From Streptacidiphilus jeojiense (GTDB taxonomy: Bacteria; Actinomycetota; Actinomycetes; Streptomycetales; Streptomycetaceae): a stretch of 64,000 nt of DNA. The stretch lies in assembly GCF_000719095.1 (NCBI RefSeq), contig NZ_JOEH01000036.1, positions 3,349 to 67,348 on the forward strand. The letters run 5' to 3'. The notes under the pieces are model-generated. The model was not told the origin of the DNA, made no database searches, and saw nothing but the letters and a program-made list of their open reading frames with translations. Numbering within the stretch: position 1 is the stretch's first letter; each line of letters opens with the position of its first letter. A program made the translations under genes and the position numbers. Positions 1 through 6,951 of this stretch are shown here, one piece after another.

Positions 1-329
1 GTGAGCCTGAGTCTGCCGGTGTACATCAGTGCGGAGTTGAGCACCAGGATGATCACTGCCAGCAGCGCGTCCTGGGCGATCCGGCTGCTGCCGGCGTGCG
101 GGCCCAGGTGCTGGTCGACCAGGACGATGGCGGCGGCGAAGGTCGAGCCGACCGGCATGGCGGCCCACAGCCGCTTGGCGTTGGCCAGGCTGGGGCTGCC
201 CATCAGGTGCAGACCGGCCCAGGAGATGAAGATCGCCCAGGGCGGCAGGTTGAGGGTGGTGCCGCCGACGAAGGCAGTGGTGGCGGCCATGACGGATGCG
301 GCGATCTCGTGCGGGATGCGTTCGCGCAT
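1..329 (-). CDS. DUF1097-like small membrane protein (3' end outside window)
   Basis: The gene reads leftward from an ATG at 329 and is still open at the window edge, so about 109 residues are visible. They are mostly hydrophobic: a segment around residues 10-45, a second around 58-75 and a third around 88-105, as expected for an integral membrane protein. The pattern of a Trp-Ala-Ile-Phe segment followed by a short loop and another hydrophobic helix resembles DUF1097 proteins (YcdZ-like), whose function is not established. It lies about 135 bp downstream of the amidohydrolase gene on the same strand, so it may be the last gene of that transcription unit and could serve transport of an amide or nitrogen compound. 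The family call is from recalled resemblance only. Confidence 0.5.
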   Translation of the reverse strand, partial: MRERIPHEIAASVMAATTAFVGGTTLNLPPWAIFISWAGLHLMGSPSLANAKRLWAAMPVGSTFAAAIVLVDQHLGPHAGSSRIAQDALLAVIILVLNSALMYTGRLRL

Positions 330-360
330 GGGGAGGCTCCTCGGTCGTTGGGAAGCAAGG

Positions 361-477
361 GGGTTCGGGCAGGCCGGGGTTCAGACCGGGCCGGGATTCA
401 GGCGGGCCGGGGTTCAGACCGGGCCGGGCGTTCAGGCTGGCTGTGCGTTCAGGCCGGCTGTGCGTTCAGGCCGGCTG
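361..477. repeat. Degenerate ~17-bp GC-rich tandem repeat
   Basis: About six imperfect units of 16-17 bp follow one another between the amidohydrolase gene and the DUF1097-like gene. The core is GTTCAGRCCGGGCC or GTTCAGGCCGGCT. Two 34-bp double units (starting near 372 and 406) and two adjacent 17-bp units (441-457 and 458-474) are almost exact copies. The array runs across the amidohydrolase stop codon at 466-468, so repeat expansion could change the C-terminus. No function is evident. Confidence 0.7.
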
Positions 478-1758
478 GGGGACGAGCAGTTCGGTGCTGC
501 GGGTGGTGCGGGCCACGACGCGGCCGCGTTTGAGCACCCAGCGGCGGTCGGGTCGGTCCAGCAGGACGTCGGCGAGGCGTTCGGTGCCCAGCACGACCAG
601 GTCCGCCTGGGCTCCCGGGCGCAGCCCGTAGCGGTCGGCGATGCCGACCACGCGGGCGGCCTCGGTGGTGGCCATGGCCAGGATCCGCTGCTGGTCGGCG
701 GGGCTGCCCAGGTGGCAGGTCTGCGCCAGCAGCAGGCCGATGTCCAGCAGGTCGGCGTTGCCGAAGGGGGTGAAGGCGTTGCGGACGTTGTTGCTGGAGT
801 ACGCGGTGGTCACCCCGGCCTCCCACAGCTCGCGCACCGGTGCGATGCCGCGCCGCACCGCGGTGTCGTCGTTGCGCCCGCCCAGGTGCAGGTCGGTGGC
901 GGGCAGCGGGACCACGGCGACCCCGGTCTCGGCCAGCCGGGCCAGCACCCGGGCCCGGTCAGCACGGTGACGGCCGCTCAGCGAGGTGGCGTGGCCGATG
1001 GCGACCCGGCCCTGCAGGCCGTGCTGCTCGGTGGCGTCGGCGATGTACTCGGCCAGGGCGAACCGCGGGTCGTCGGCGTCGTCGGCGAAGTCGGCGTGCA
1101 GGTCGACCGGCACGCCGAACTCGGTGGCGAGGGCGAAGACGGTGTCGATGTGGCGGCGGCAGGCGTCCGGGTCGGCCTCGTTGTAGGTGCAGCCGCCGAT
1201 GACGTCCGCGCCTCGACGCAGCGCCTCGCGGAGCAGGTCGAGGGTGCCGGGGGCGCGCTCGATGCCCTCCTGCGGGAAGGCGACGACCTGCAGTTCGACC
1301 AGTTCGGCGTACTGCTCCCGCAGTTCGAGCATCACCTCGAGTCCGGTGAGCCCGGCGATCGGGTCGACGTCGGGGTGGGCCCGGATCAGGGTGGTGCCGT
1401 TGGCGACGGCCTGCTCCAGGACTCTGACGGAGCGTCGGCGCACGCTGTCGTGGGTGAAGCCGCGCTTGAGCTCGCCGGTGACCGCGATGGCCCCGGCCAG
1501 GGTGCCCGCCAGGTTCGGGCGCTCCCGGTCCAACAGGGCCTTGTCCAGGTGCAGATGGGACTCAATCAGTCCGGGGATGACCACCAGTCCGGCGCAGTCG
1601 ATCTCCTCCCGGGCGGCTGCGGCCGTACCGGGGTCCCCGGTCGGTTCGATGGCGGCGATCAGCCCGCCGCTGACGGCGATGTCCACCAGGCCGCCGTCCT
1701 GACCAGGTCCTGACGGACCGTCGGTGATCCTGGCTCGGCGGAGCACGAGGTCGTGCAC
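466..1758 (-). CDS. Amidohydrolase superfamily protein, cytosine-deaminase-like
   Basis: A 430-residue metal-dependent hydrolase of the type that deaminates or opens N-heterocycles or hydrolyses amides. Near residue 65 there is an HLHLDK metal-binding signature typical of the cytosine deaminase/AtzC branch. HADF (about residue 205) and IGHA (about 245) supply further metal-binding and catalytic histidines. The position that is usually SDN(V/I)R in cytosine deaminase reads SSNNVR here, so the usual metal-binding Asp appears to be Asn; the enzyme may belong to a divergent subgroup. The GTG start at 1758 was chosen because GGGAG lies 9-10 bp upstream and the family N-terminus begins directly after it. 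The substrate is unknown. It is co-oriented with the GntR gene upstream, and a GntR-type palindrome sits in its leader. Confidence 0.75.
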   Translation of the reverse strand: MHDLVLRRARITDGPSGPGQDGGLVDIAVSGGLIAAIEPTGDPGTAAAAREEIDCAGLVVIPGLIESHLHLDKALLDRERPNLAGTLAGAIAVTGELKRGFTHDSVRRRSVRVLEQAVANGTTLIRAHPDVDPIAGLTGLEVMLELREQYAELVELQVVAFPQEGIERAPGTLDLLREALRRGADVIGGCTYNEADPDACRRHIDTVFALATEFGVPVDLHADFADDADDPRFALAEYIADATEQHGLQGRVAIGHATSLSGRHRADRARVLARLAETGVAVVPLPATDLHLGGRNDDTAVRRGIAPVRELWEAGVTTAYSSNNVRNAFTPFGNADLLDIGLLLAQTCHLGSPADQQRILAMATTEAARVVGIADRYGLRPGAQADLVVLGTERLADVLLDRPDRRWVLKRGRVVARTTRSTELLVPQPA

Positions 1759-1816
1759 GGGCGCTGCTCCCTTCGCTCGGCGGGTTCCGGACGCTGGCCC
1801 GAAACGGCGATGGGAG

Positions 1817-1826
1817 TTGTATACAA
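1817..1826. promoter_or_regulatory. GntR/FadR-type operator TTGTATACAA upstream of the amidohydrolase
   Basis: A perfect 10-bp palindrome, TTGTATACAA, lies 59 bp upstream of the amidohydrolase start and just beyond the gntR stop. It fits the TNGTNNNACNA pattern bound by FadR-subfamily GntR regulators, and it recurs with one change at 2592-2601. The GntR protein encoded next door is the obvious candidate ligand. Confidence 0.65.
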
Positions 1827-1839
1827 AGTCGGGATTTCG

Positions 1840-1857
1840 CGGAAGCGCTCGCTTCCG
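1840..1857. terminator. Short hairpin after gntR
   Basis: CGGAAGCG and CGCTTCCG form an 8-bp stem with a 2-nt loop immediately after the gntR stop codon (reading on the minus strand). It could terminate gntR mRNA, or attenuate read-through into the amidohydrolase gene. There is no U-tract. Confidence 0.35.
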
Positions 1858-1859
1858 TG

Positions 1860-2540
1860 TCAGCCGTGTTGCGGAGTTCTCACACCCTTGCTGCCGCGCA
1901 GCCGGTAGGCCTGCTGAGCCCGCCTGATGTGGTCGGCCACCAGTTCGCGGGCGCGTTCGGGATCCTGGTCGCGCAGCGCCTGCAGGATCTCGGCGTGCTC
2001 CCGCCAGGAGTCGTTGGCCCGGCGCGGCAGCTCGACTGAATACACCCAGGCGATCTTGTTGCCCAGCTGCGCCACCAGCGCCGCGGTGTCCGGGCTGCCG
2101 GACGCCTCCGCAAGCAGCTGGTGGAAGCTGGTGTTCAGCCGCGCCAGCCCGGCGTGCCGGCCGTCCCGCAGCAGTTCCCCGGCCTCGGCCAGGACCAGCT
2201 CCAGCCGGGCCAGGTGCAGCTGGCTGCGCCGCGCGGCCGCCCGCTCGGCGCCGAACGGCTCGATCAGGGCGCGCAGCCCCAGCAGGTCCTCCGCCTCGGT
2301 CTCCGAGATCTCCGCCACGAACGTCCCGGCGTAGGGCCGCGAGTGCACGAAGCCCTCCGCCTCCAGCGTCCGCAGCGCCTCGCGCACCGGCACCCGGGAC
2401 ACCCGGTACCGGGTCGCCAGCGACTCCTCGGTCAGCCGCTCCCCGGGCGCGAACACCCGGCTGACCACGTCCTCCCTGATCGCCGCGCACACCGTCTGGG
2501 TGGTGTCCCGCCGCCGCCCCGCACCACGCTCGTTCACCAC
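1860..2540 (-). CDS. GntR family regulator, FadR/FCD subfamily
   Basis: A 226-residue regulator with an N-terminal winged helix-turn-helix and a C-terminal all-helical FCD ligand domain. The winged helix (about residues 10-75) contains LATRYRVSRVPVREALRTLE, the canonical GntR recognition helix. The FCD domain (about 85-215) has an R-x-x-x-E segment followed by spaced His residues (FH, EH, DH) that normally bind a metal and a small carboxylate. The GTG at 2540 was chosen because GAGGGGAGG lies 7 bp upstream; the extra N-terminus of the longer frame has no family resemblance. The gene is divergent from the acetamidase gene (73 bp between starts) and co-directional with the amidohydrolase. Palindromes at 1817 and 2592 bracket it, so it probably controls both arms and itself, with a pathway amide or carboxylate as effector. 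Confidence 0.85.
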   Translation of the reverse strand: MVNERGAGRRRDTTQTVCAAIREDVVSRVFAPGERLTEESLATRYRVSRVPVREALRTLEAEGFVHSRPYAGTFVAEISETEAEDLLGLRALIEPFGAERAAARRSQLHLARLELVLAEAGELLRDGRHAGLARLNTSFHQLLAEASGSPDTAALVAQLGNKIAWVYSVELPRRANDSWREHAEILQALRDQDPERARELVADHIRRAQQAYRLRGSKGVRTPQHG

Positions 2541-2591
2541 GGCCCGGCCTCCCCTCGCGCTCACGGCCACCGGTTTACGCAGCCGTAACGG

Positions 2592-2601
2592 TTGTATGCA
2601 A
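2592..2601. promoter_or_regulatory. GntR-type operator TTGTATGCAA between gntR and the acetamidase
   Basis: TTGTATGCAA differs from the palindrome at 1817 at one base. It lies 12 bp before the acetamidase start codon and 51 bp upstream of the gntR start, placed to repress both divergent promoters. Confidence 0.6.
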
Positions 2602-2613
2602 TCTTGCTGCCCC

Positions 2614-3723
2614 ATGAGCGTACTTCAGCCGAGCACCGGACCCGTCAGCGGCAGCCACTACCTCGACGCCACCGAGAAGAACACCTCCTGGGGCCTGCTG
2701 CCGAACGCCGCCACCCGCCCGCTGCTCACCGTGGCCTCGGGCAGCAGCGTCTGCCTGGACACCCTCAGCCACGAGGGCATCCTGCCCGACCAGGGCCGCG
2801 ATCCGGCGGCCTTCTTCGGACGAGCCGGCATACCGGCGGACCAACTGCTCCGCGACGCCGTGGACCTGGCCGCCTCCGACCTGGTCCTGGATCCCTCGCT
2901 GCACGGGCCGCACGTGGTCACCGGGCCGGTGGCGGTGGCCGGCGCCCGCCCGGGCGACGTGCTGGAGGTCGAGGTGCTGCGGCTGGACCGGCGCACCGAC
3001 TACGGCGTCATCAGCAACCGGCACGGCCGCGGCGCACTGGCCGGGGAGTACCCGGCGGCCCCGCCCGGCCACCCGGTGGGCGAGCCGGTGCCGCCGGTCA
3101 GCCTGGTCGCCCGGGCCGAGGGCGGCACCGGCCTGCTGCCGGTCGGCGACGGACGGCAGCTGCGCTTCCTGCTGGCGCCCTTCCTCGGCATCATGGGCGT
3201 CGCCCCGGCCACCGAGCGGCCGGTGCACTCGGTCCCGCCGGGCGCGCACGGCGGCAACCTCGACATCCGCATGCTGGGCACCGGCGCCCGGCTGTTCCTG
3301 CCGGTCCAGGTGCCGGAGGCGCTCTTCTACGCGGGCGATCCGCACTTCTCCCAGGGGGACGGCGAAGTGGCCCTGACCGCCTTCGAGGCCCCGCTGCGGG
3401 CCACCCTGCGGCTCACCGTGCACAGCGACCCGGCAGCCCGCAGGCTCGCCGCCCGGCTCGCCGGACCCTACGCCGAGACCGCCGAGCACCTGCTGGTCAC
3501 CGGCCTGGACGAGGACCTCGACGAAGCCGTCCGCAAGGCCACCCGCGCCGCCCTGGCCTACCTGGACGAGCGCTGCGGCATCCCGGCCCCGGTCGCCCTG
3601 GCCTACCTCAGCGCCGCCGTGGACCTGCGCATCTCCCAGGTGGTCGACCGGGTCAAGGGCGTCCATGTCACGCTCCCCCGCGCCGATCTGACGCCCCTGC
3701 TGCTGGCGGGGGCGACCCGGTGA
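2614..3723 (+). CDS. Acetamidase/formamidase family protein
   Basis: A 369-residue cytosolic enzyme of the FmdA/AmdA family, which hydrolyses short amides to the acid plus ammonia. Family features are visible throughout: a GPHVVTGPVAVAGARPGDVLEV segment (about residues 95-115), a PPGAHGGNLD motif (about 207-217) and a FYAGDPHFSQGDGEV segment (about 235-248). The latter two carry the conserved His/Asp residues of the active site. Length is normal for the family. The ATG at 2614 has no obvious Shine-Dalgarno sequence and the operator at 2592 is only 12 bp away, so translation may start on a leaderless or very short-leader mRNA. The stop codon overlaps the GTG of the next gene (GTGA), indicating translational coupling to the amidase. 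Confidence 0.88.
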   Translation: MSVLQPSTGPVSGSHYLDATEKNTSWGLLPNAATRPLLTVASGSSVCLDTLSHEGILPDQGRDPAAFFGRAGIPADQLLRDAVDLAASDLVLDPSLHGPHVVTGPVAVAGARPGDVLEVEVLRLDRRTDYGVISNRHGRGALAGEYPAAPPGHPVGEPVPPVSLVARAEGGTGLLPVGDGRQLRFLLAPFLGIMGVAPATERPVHSVPPGAHGGNLDIRMLGTGARLFLPVQVPEALFYAGDPHFSQGDGEVALTAFEAPLRATLRLTVHSDPAARRLAARLAGPYAETAEHLLVTGLDEDLDEAVRKATRAALAYLDERCGIPAPVALAYLSAAVDLRISQVVDRVKGVHVTLPRADLTPLLLAGATR

Positions 3724-4847
3724 TCGACCCCTTCGTCGACTGGCTGCCGCTGCGCAGCGCACCGCAGGGCGTGCCGCGCCTGGCGGTCAAGGACGTCATC
3801 GACGTCGCCGGGCTGCCCACCGGCTGCGGCCACCCGGACAAGCTGGCCACCGCCCGGCCCGCGGCCCGTGACGCCGAGTGCGTACAACTCCTGCGTGAGG
3901 CGGGCGCCTTCGTCGTGGGAAAGACCCACACCGACGAACTCGCCTACAGCCTGGGTGGCACCAACGCCCACTACGGAGCCGTCGCCAACCCGGCCGCGCC
4001 GGGCCGGCTGACCGGCGGCTCCTCCAGCGGCTCCGCCGCGGCCGTCGCCGCCGGCCGGGCCGACCTCGGCCTGGGCACGGACACGGCCGGCTCCATCCGC
4101 GTCCCCGCCGCCTACTGCGGGCTGTGGAGCCTGCGCCCCACCCACGCCCGGGTGAGCCGCAGCGGAATCGCACCGCTGGCCCCCTCCTTCGACGTACCCG
4201 GACTGCTCACCCGCGACGCCGAAACCCTCGCCTGGGGCGCACGGGCCCTGCTCGCCGACACTCCCTCGGCGACCCGCCCGCTGGGACGGACACTGGCCCC
4301 GGCCAACCTGTGGGCGCAGGCCGAGGACGCGATCCGGGAAACCCTGGCACCGCTGGTCCGCAGCGCCGACCATGACGACCTGTCAGCCTTCGAGGGCGCC
4401 CGCGAGGCGTTCAGCACCGTCCAGGGCGCCGAGGCCTGGGCCGTCCACGGCCCGTGGATCCGGTCCCACCGGCCCACGTTCGGACCCGGGGTCGGCGCCC
4501 GCCTCGCCGCAGCCGCGCGGATCACCGCCGAAGCGCAGGCGCACGCACGCGCCGCGCTCGCGACCCACCGCGACCGGCTGCACCGGCTCCTCGCCGACGG
4601 CACCGTGCTCGCCCTCCCCGCCGCCCCCGGCGCCGCACCCGCCTTCGCACCGCCGGAACTGCGCGGCGCACCGCCCCGAACCGCCACACTCGCCCTCACC
4701 TGCCTGGCCAGCCTGGCCGGCCTCCCCGCGGTCACCGTGCCGCACGGCCCCGGCGGCCTGTGCCTGATCGCCGGCCCCGGACACGACGAGGCCCTGCTCG
4801 CCCTGGCCGCCACGACGTTCGACCGCTCCGCGGCGCACACGGGGTGA
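3720..4847 (+). CDS. Amidase signature (AS) family amidase
   Basis: A 375-residue serine amidase. The Ser-cisSer-Lys triad is recognisable: Lys in AVKDVID (about residue 24), the cis-Ser in GGSSSGSAAAVAAG (about 100-113) and the nucleophile Ser in GTDTAGSIRVPAAYCG (about 125). This is short for the family (usually 450-500), because the C-terminal substrate loop region is reduced. It starts with GTG in a 4-bp GTGA overlap with the acetamidase stop and is thus the second gene of that operon. With the acetamidase and the divergent amidohydrolase, the locus probably releases ammonia from an amide- or ring-containing nitrogen source; the exact compound cannot be told. The alternative is indoleacetamide- or biuret-hydrolase-like activity. 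Confidence 0.87.
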   Translation: MIDPFVDWLPLRSAPQGVPRLAVKDVIDVAGLPTGCGHPDKLATARPAARDAECVQLLREAGAFVVGKTHTDELAYSLGGTNAHYGAVANPAAPGRLTGGSSSGSAAAVAAGRADLGLGTDTAGSIRVPAAYCGLWSLRPTHARVSRSGIAPLAPSFDVPGLLTRDAETLAWGARALLADTPSATRPLGRTLAPANLWAQAEDAIRETLAPLVRSADHDDLSAFEGAREAFSTVQGAEAWAVHGPWIRSHRPTFGPGVGARLAAAARITAEAQAHARAALATHRDRLHRLLADGTVLALPAAPGAAPAFAPPELRGAPPRTATLALTCLASLAGLPAVTVPHGPGGLCLIAGPGHDEALLALAATTFDRSAAHTG

Positions 4848-4977
4848 GCCGGGCCCCACCATACGGCTGAGCTGGGCCTTTGTCAGGCAGCGGAGCGACG
4901 TCACGCGAGATCATTCAGTGGGCCTGCTCGAGAGGAAACGAGTGGAGGCGCGCATGCGGGATCCATAGGGTTAGCAC

Positions 4978-5451
4978 GTGTCCGTTGATGTCTCCGCCGA
5001 ACTCCCAGCGCCTATCTCGCTGTCCACCGTGGTTCAGGGGACGGGAGAGGTTCTCAGAGCGCTGCTCGACCTTGCATTTGAGCCGCCACCACTGGAGGTC
5101 ATTGAGGGGTGGCACGTTGAGGACCACCTCAGGGTGTCGTCTGGGCGGCCGATGTCGGCTGAGGAACTTGCCGCATCCGTGATGGGTGGGAGCAGTCCCG
5201 CGCGTGGGGACGACGGCAAGGGATCTCTTGCGTTCGAGGTCCGGCCTGTGGGGAGCGGGGACCGCGCATACCTGTTGGTGATCGATCTGGCCACTCACCC
5301 GGCTGGGGCTCCGCTCATCAAGGTTGTGGTGTCCCCAACCCGGACCTGCGTGGGCGTGGTGCTTGCGACTGCTGTCGCACTGAGCGCGGCGTCCGCAAGC
5401 GGTGGCGAGTTCGTCGACATCGAGATAATCATGCTCGACGCGGTCGCATGG
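4978..5451 (+). pseudogene. Hypothetical gene, 5' part, split by transposon
   Basis: From the GTG at 4978 the frame encodes 158 residues with a regular alpha/beta pattern ending in the target duplication. Directly after codon TGG (5449-5451) the transposon end CAGGG begins. The same frame resumes after the second copy of the 10-bp duplication at 10671 and continues to a TAG at 10803-10805. Joining 4978-5451 with 10671-10805 gives a single 202-residue open frame without any shift. The protein resembles small uncharacterised Streptomyces proteins whose C-terminus ends in a 'FIER..L...FAE....FMRQFP.LNGWP' pattern; no function is known. As it stands the frame reads on into the transposon end and stops at 5574. 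The Shine-Dalgarno match before 4978 is weak. Confidence 0.7.
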
Positions 5452-5653
5452 CAGGGCCCCGGCAAAGTCGCAAGATGCCCGTTTCGAGTCCAAGTCGGTC
5501 CAGCTGGATACGGGTGCCCAGGCGCAACGGACGTCCCAACTCGGCCTCGTCGCCGTCGATCTCCGGCCACGTGAGCCGCACCTCCACAACTCCTCTGGGT
5601 CGGGCCGATTGCAGGGCTTCGGCAAAGTCGACGGGTGCCCGTTTCGTGATCAT
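5429..5653 (-). CDS. Small outward-reading frame starting in IS end A (doubtful gene)
   Basis: A 74-codon frame starts with an ATG that overlaps the stop of the GIY-YIG gene (ATGA) and begins MITKRAPVDFAEAL, which is a translation of the IS end at 5612. The following ~40 codons, between ends A and E, have codon-like composition and an acidic, leucine-rich product. The frame then crosses end E into the flanking target gene on the antisense strand. The equivalent frame at 9183-9353 starts the same way. These may be accidental frames or a short passenger gene repeatedly placed next to this IS end. Confidence 0.25.
   Translation of the reverse strand: MITKRAPVDFAEALQSARPRGVVEVRLTWPEIDGDEAELGRPLRLGTRIQLDRLGLETGILRLCRGPAMRPRRA
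5442..5451. repeat. Target-site duplication, left copy (GGTCGCATGG)
   Basis: The ten bases directly left of the transposon end are identical to the ten bases directly right of its other end (10661-10670). ISAs1-family elements duplicate 8-10 bp on insertion. Confidence 0.9.
5452..5488 (+). repeat. Transposon left terminal repeat (end E)
   Basis: The sequence starts CAGGGCCCCGGCAAAGTCG and continues to a GCCCGTTTCG block. It pairs in inverted orientation with 10622-10660 and abuts the 10-bp target duplication, so it was the end used in the last transposition. Confidence 0.8.
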
Positions 5654-5685
5654 GTGAGGCCGAGGAGGGCGAAGGGGCGAGGGCG
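5612..5685 (+). repeat. Internal IS left-end copy A plus transposase-tail remnant
   Basis: CAGGGCTTCGGCAAAGTCG begins 160 bp inside end E, in the same orientation. Similarity to the IS end at 9312 continues for about 70 bp, through GTGATCATG and on into the sequence that encodes the last transposase residues (LLGLA in the IS, LLGLT here). This is the remnant of a second, related IS left end fused to the 3' end of the GIY-YIG gene. Confidence 0.65.
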
Positions 5686-6201
5686 CCAGTCGCCGTCTCG
5701 GGTTCGGCGTCGAGCATTCAGCGGTGGCTGCATGTGGACCTGAAGGAGATGCTCCAGCGCGAGTCCGTACACAGCCAGTCCCATCGACTCGACTGCAGTC
5801 CGCTCCCGGGCGTCGAGCTGCATGAGCAGCTTGGCCCACTGGACGACAATCACTCGCTCCCACAGCTCGGGCGGCACGGTGTTGGCCAAGTGGTGGTCCT
5901 CGCCGATTGGGAGGTCTCGTAGCCGGCGCTCGGCCTCCTGGGTCTGGCCGACGTATGCGAGCCCAGTTCCGTGCAGATAGACGCCATAGAAAACCGGCCC
6001 ACTGACCGGAGGCGCATCATCGCCGGCCCCTGAGGTCAGAAGGGCACCGACGCTGTGTGCAAACCGGAACCGATCCTGCCACTCGCTCAACTCCGCGGCC
6101 CCGCTGGTCACAGAGCGCAGGGAAGAGCGCCACTCTTCGTAGGCCTGATCAAAGCTCGCTTCCACCACGGGTGACAGTCTGACCTCACCGATGCGCCTCA
6201 T
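5650..6201 (-). CDS. GIY-YIG nuclease-fold-like protein
   Basis: About 183 residues. A segment near residues 70-110 reads FYGVYLHGTGLAYVGQT followed by a basic helix with RRL, matching the two half-motifs (here GVY and YVG) of the GIY-YIG nuclease fold. A later Glu-containing helix (LEHLL) and a PPLN segment fit the fold's metal-binding Glu and C-terminal Asn. The N-terminal 60 residues are helical and unassigned. The ATG at 6201 (GGATGGA upstream) is preferred; an in-frame GTG at 6219 is possible. The last residues (ALLGLT) appear to come from IS-end remnant A, so the natural C-terminus may be lost. It is divergent from the zinc-ribbon gene, with about 50 bp between starts. A role in nucleic-acid cleavage is inferred from fold and context only. 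Confidence 0.6.
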   Translation of the reverse strand: MRRIGEVRLSPVVEASFDQAYEEWRSSLRSVTSGAAELSEWQDRFRFAHSVGALLTSGAGDDAPPVSGPVFYGVYLHGTGLAYVGQTQEAERRLRDLPIGEDHHLANTVPPELWERVIVVQWAKLLMQLDARERTAVESMGLAVYGLALEHLLQVHMQPPLNARRRTRDGDWRPRPFALLGLT

Positions 6202-6251
6202 GCGACATCCATCCGGCACTACTCTCGACTGCGGTTGGGGGGACCGGGCGG

Positions 6252-6923
6252 ATGACTGAAGGGACGGGCATGGGGCAGCGAGGGTACTGGCGAGTGTCTG
6301 ATGGGTCCGCGGTGCCAGCCACGGAGGCTCAGGCGATCTGGGCCGTCGAGGCCTATCGAGTGCTTGTGAGAGTGGCCGGTACCTATCACGCCGTGATCAC
6401 TTACAAGGAGCTTGCGGAAGGAGTCCAGGAGGCATCGGGCATCCGCACGTCGGCGCTGCTCCACAACTGGGTCGGCGGTGTCCTGGGTCGAGTGGTCAGG
6501 GAGGCCCACCATCGCGGCGACCCACCAATGACCGCGTTGGTCGTGCACACCGATGACGGCATGGTCGGAGACGGCTACAAGGAAGTCCTGGCCGTCGCGG
6601 GAGAGCCTCCAGTGGAAGATTTCCTGGAGCGCGAGCATCATGCCGCTCGGTCGCGACTGGCCTGCTACCAGCGCTTCGGCGCCACGCTCCCTGCCACCGG
6701 CGGTGTGCCAGCTCTTGCCCCGAAACTCGAAGCGACCATCGCTCGGCAGCGCTCACGGGAGCCCGTCCGGCCGCCGCGGGTCTGCCCCAGCTGCTTCATC
6801 CAGCTCCCCTCCACCGGCGCCTGCGACTCGTGCGGGGCGCCCGGACAAACCCTTGATGCTCACGCCCTCACGAGTGGCTCAATCGTCGCACCGGTTACAC
6901 CTGACCTGCGCCGCCCCACGTGA
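6252..6923 (+). CDS. Uncharacterised protein with C-terminal zinc ribbon
   Basis: A 223-residue protein of unknown function. The C-terminal part contains CPSCFIQLPSTGACDSCG (about residues 178-195), two CxxC knuckles of a small zinc ribbon. The N-terminal part (about 30-120) contains an ITYKELAEGV helix, a small helical region and a V-x-x-x-DG-x-VG-x-GY segment, which faintly recalls the winged helix of alkyltransferase-like proteins; this is only a suggestion. The ATG at 6252 follows a GGGGGGA stretch; an ATG at 6270 is an alternative. Both neighbours are nuclease-fold or defence-associated proteins on the same transposon, so a DNA-binding accessory or sensor role is plausible. Confidence 0.6.
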   Translation: MTEGTGMGQRGYWRVSDGSAVPATEAQAIWAVEAYRVLVRVAGTYHAVITYKELAEGVQEASGIRTSALLHNWVGGVLGRVVREAHHRGDPPMTALVVHTDDGMVGDGYKEVLAVAGEPPVEDFLEREHHAARSRLACYQRFGATLPATGGVPALAPKLEATIARQRSREPVRPPRVCPSCFIQLPSTGACDSCGAPGQTLDAHALTSGSIVAPVTPDLRRPT

Positions 6924-6951
6924 TCGCGTCACGAGTTCTTATGTAGGGTAG

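Noticed and set aside
1..1713. Long plus-strand open frame over the amidohydrolase
   Set aside because: It is antisense to a gene with clear motifs; long antisense frames are expected in high-GC DNA. Many similar frames opposite real genes were ignored.
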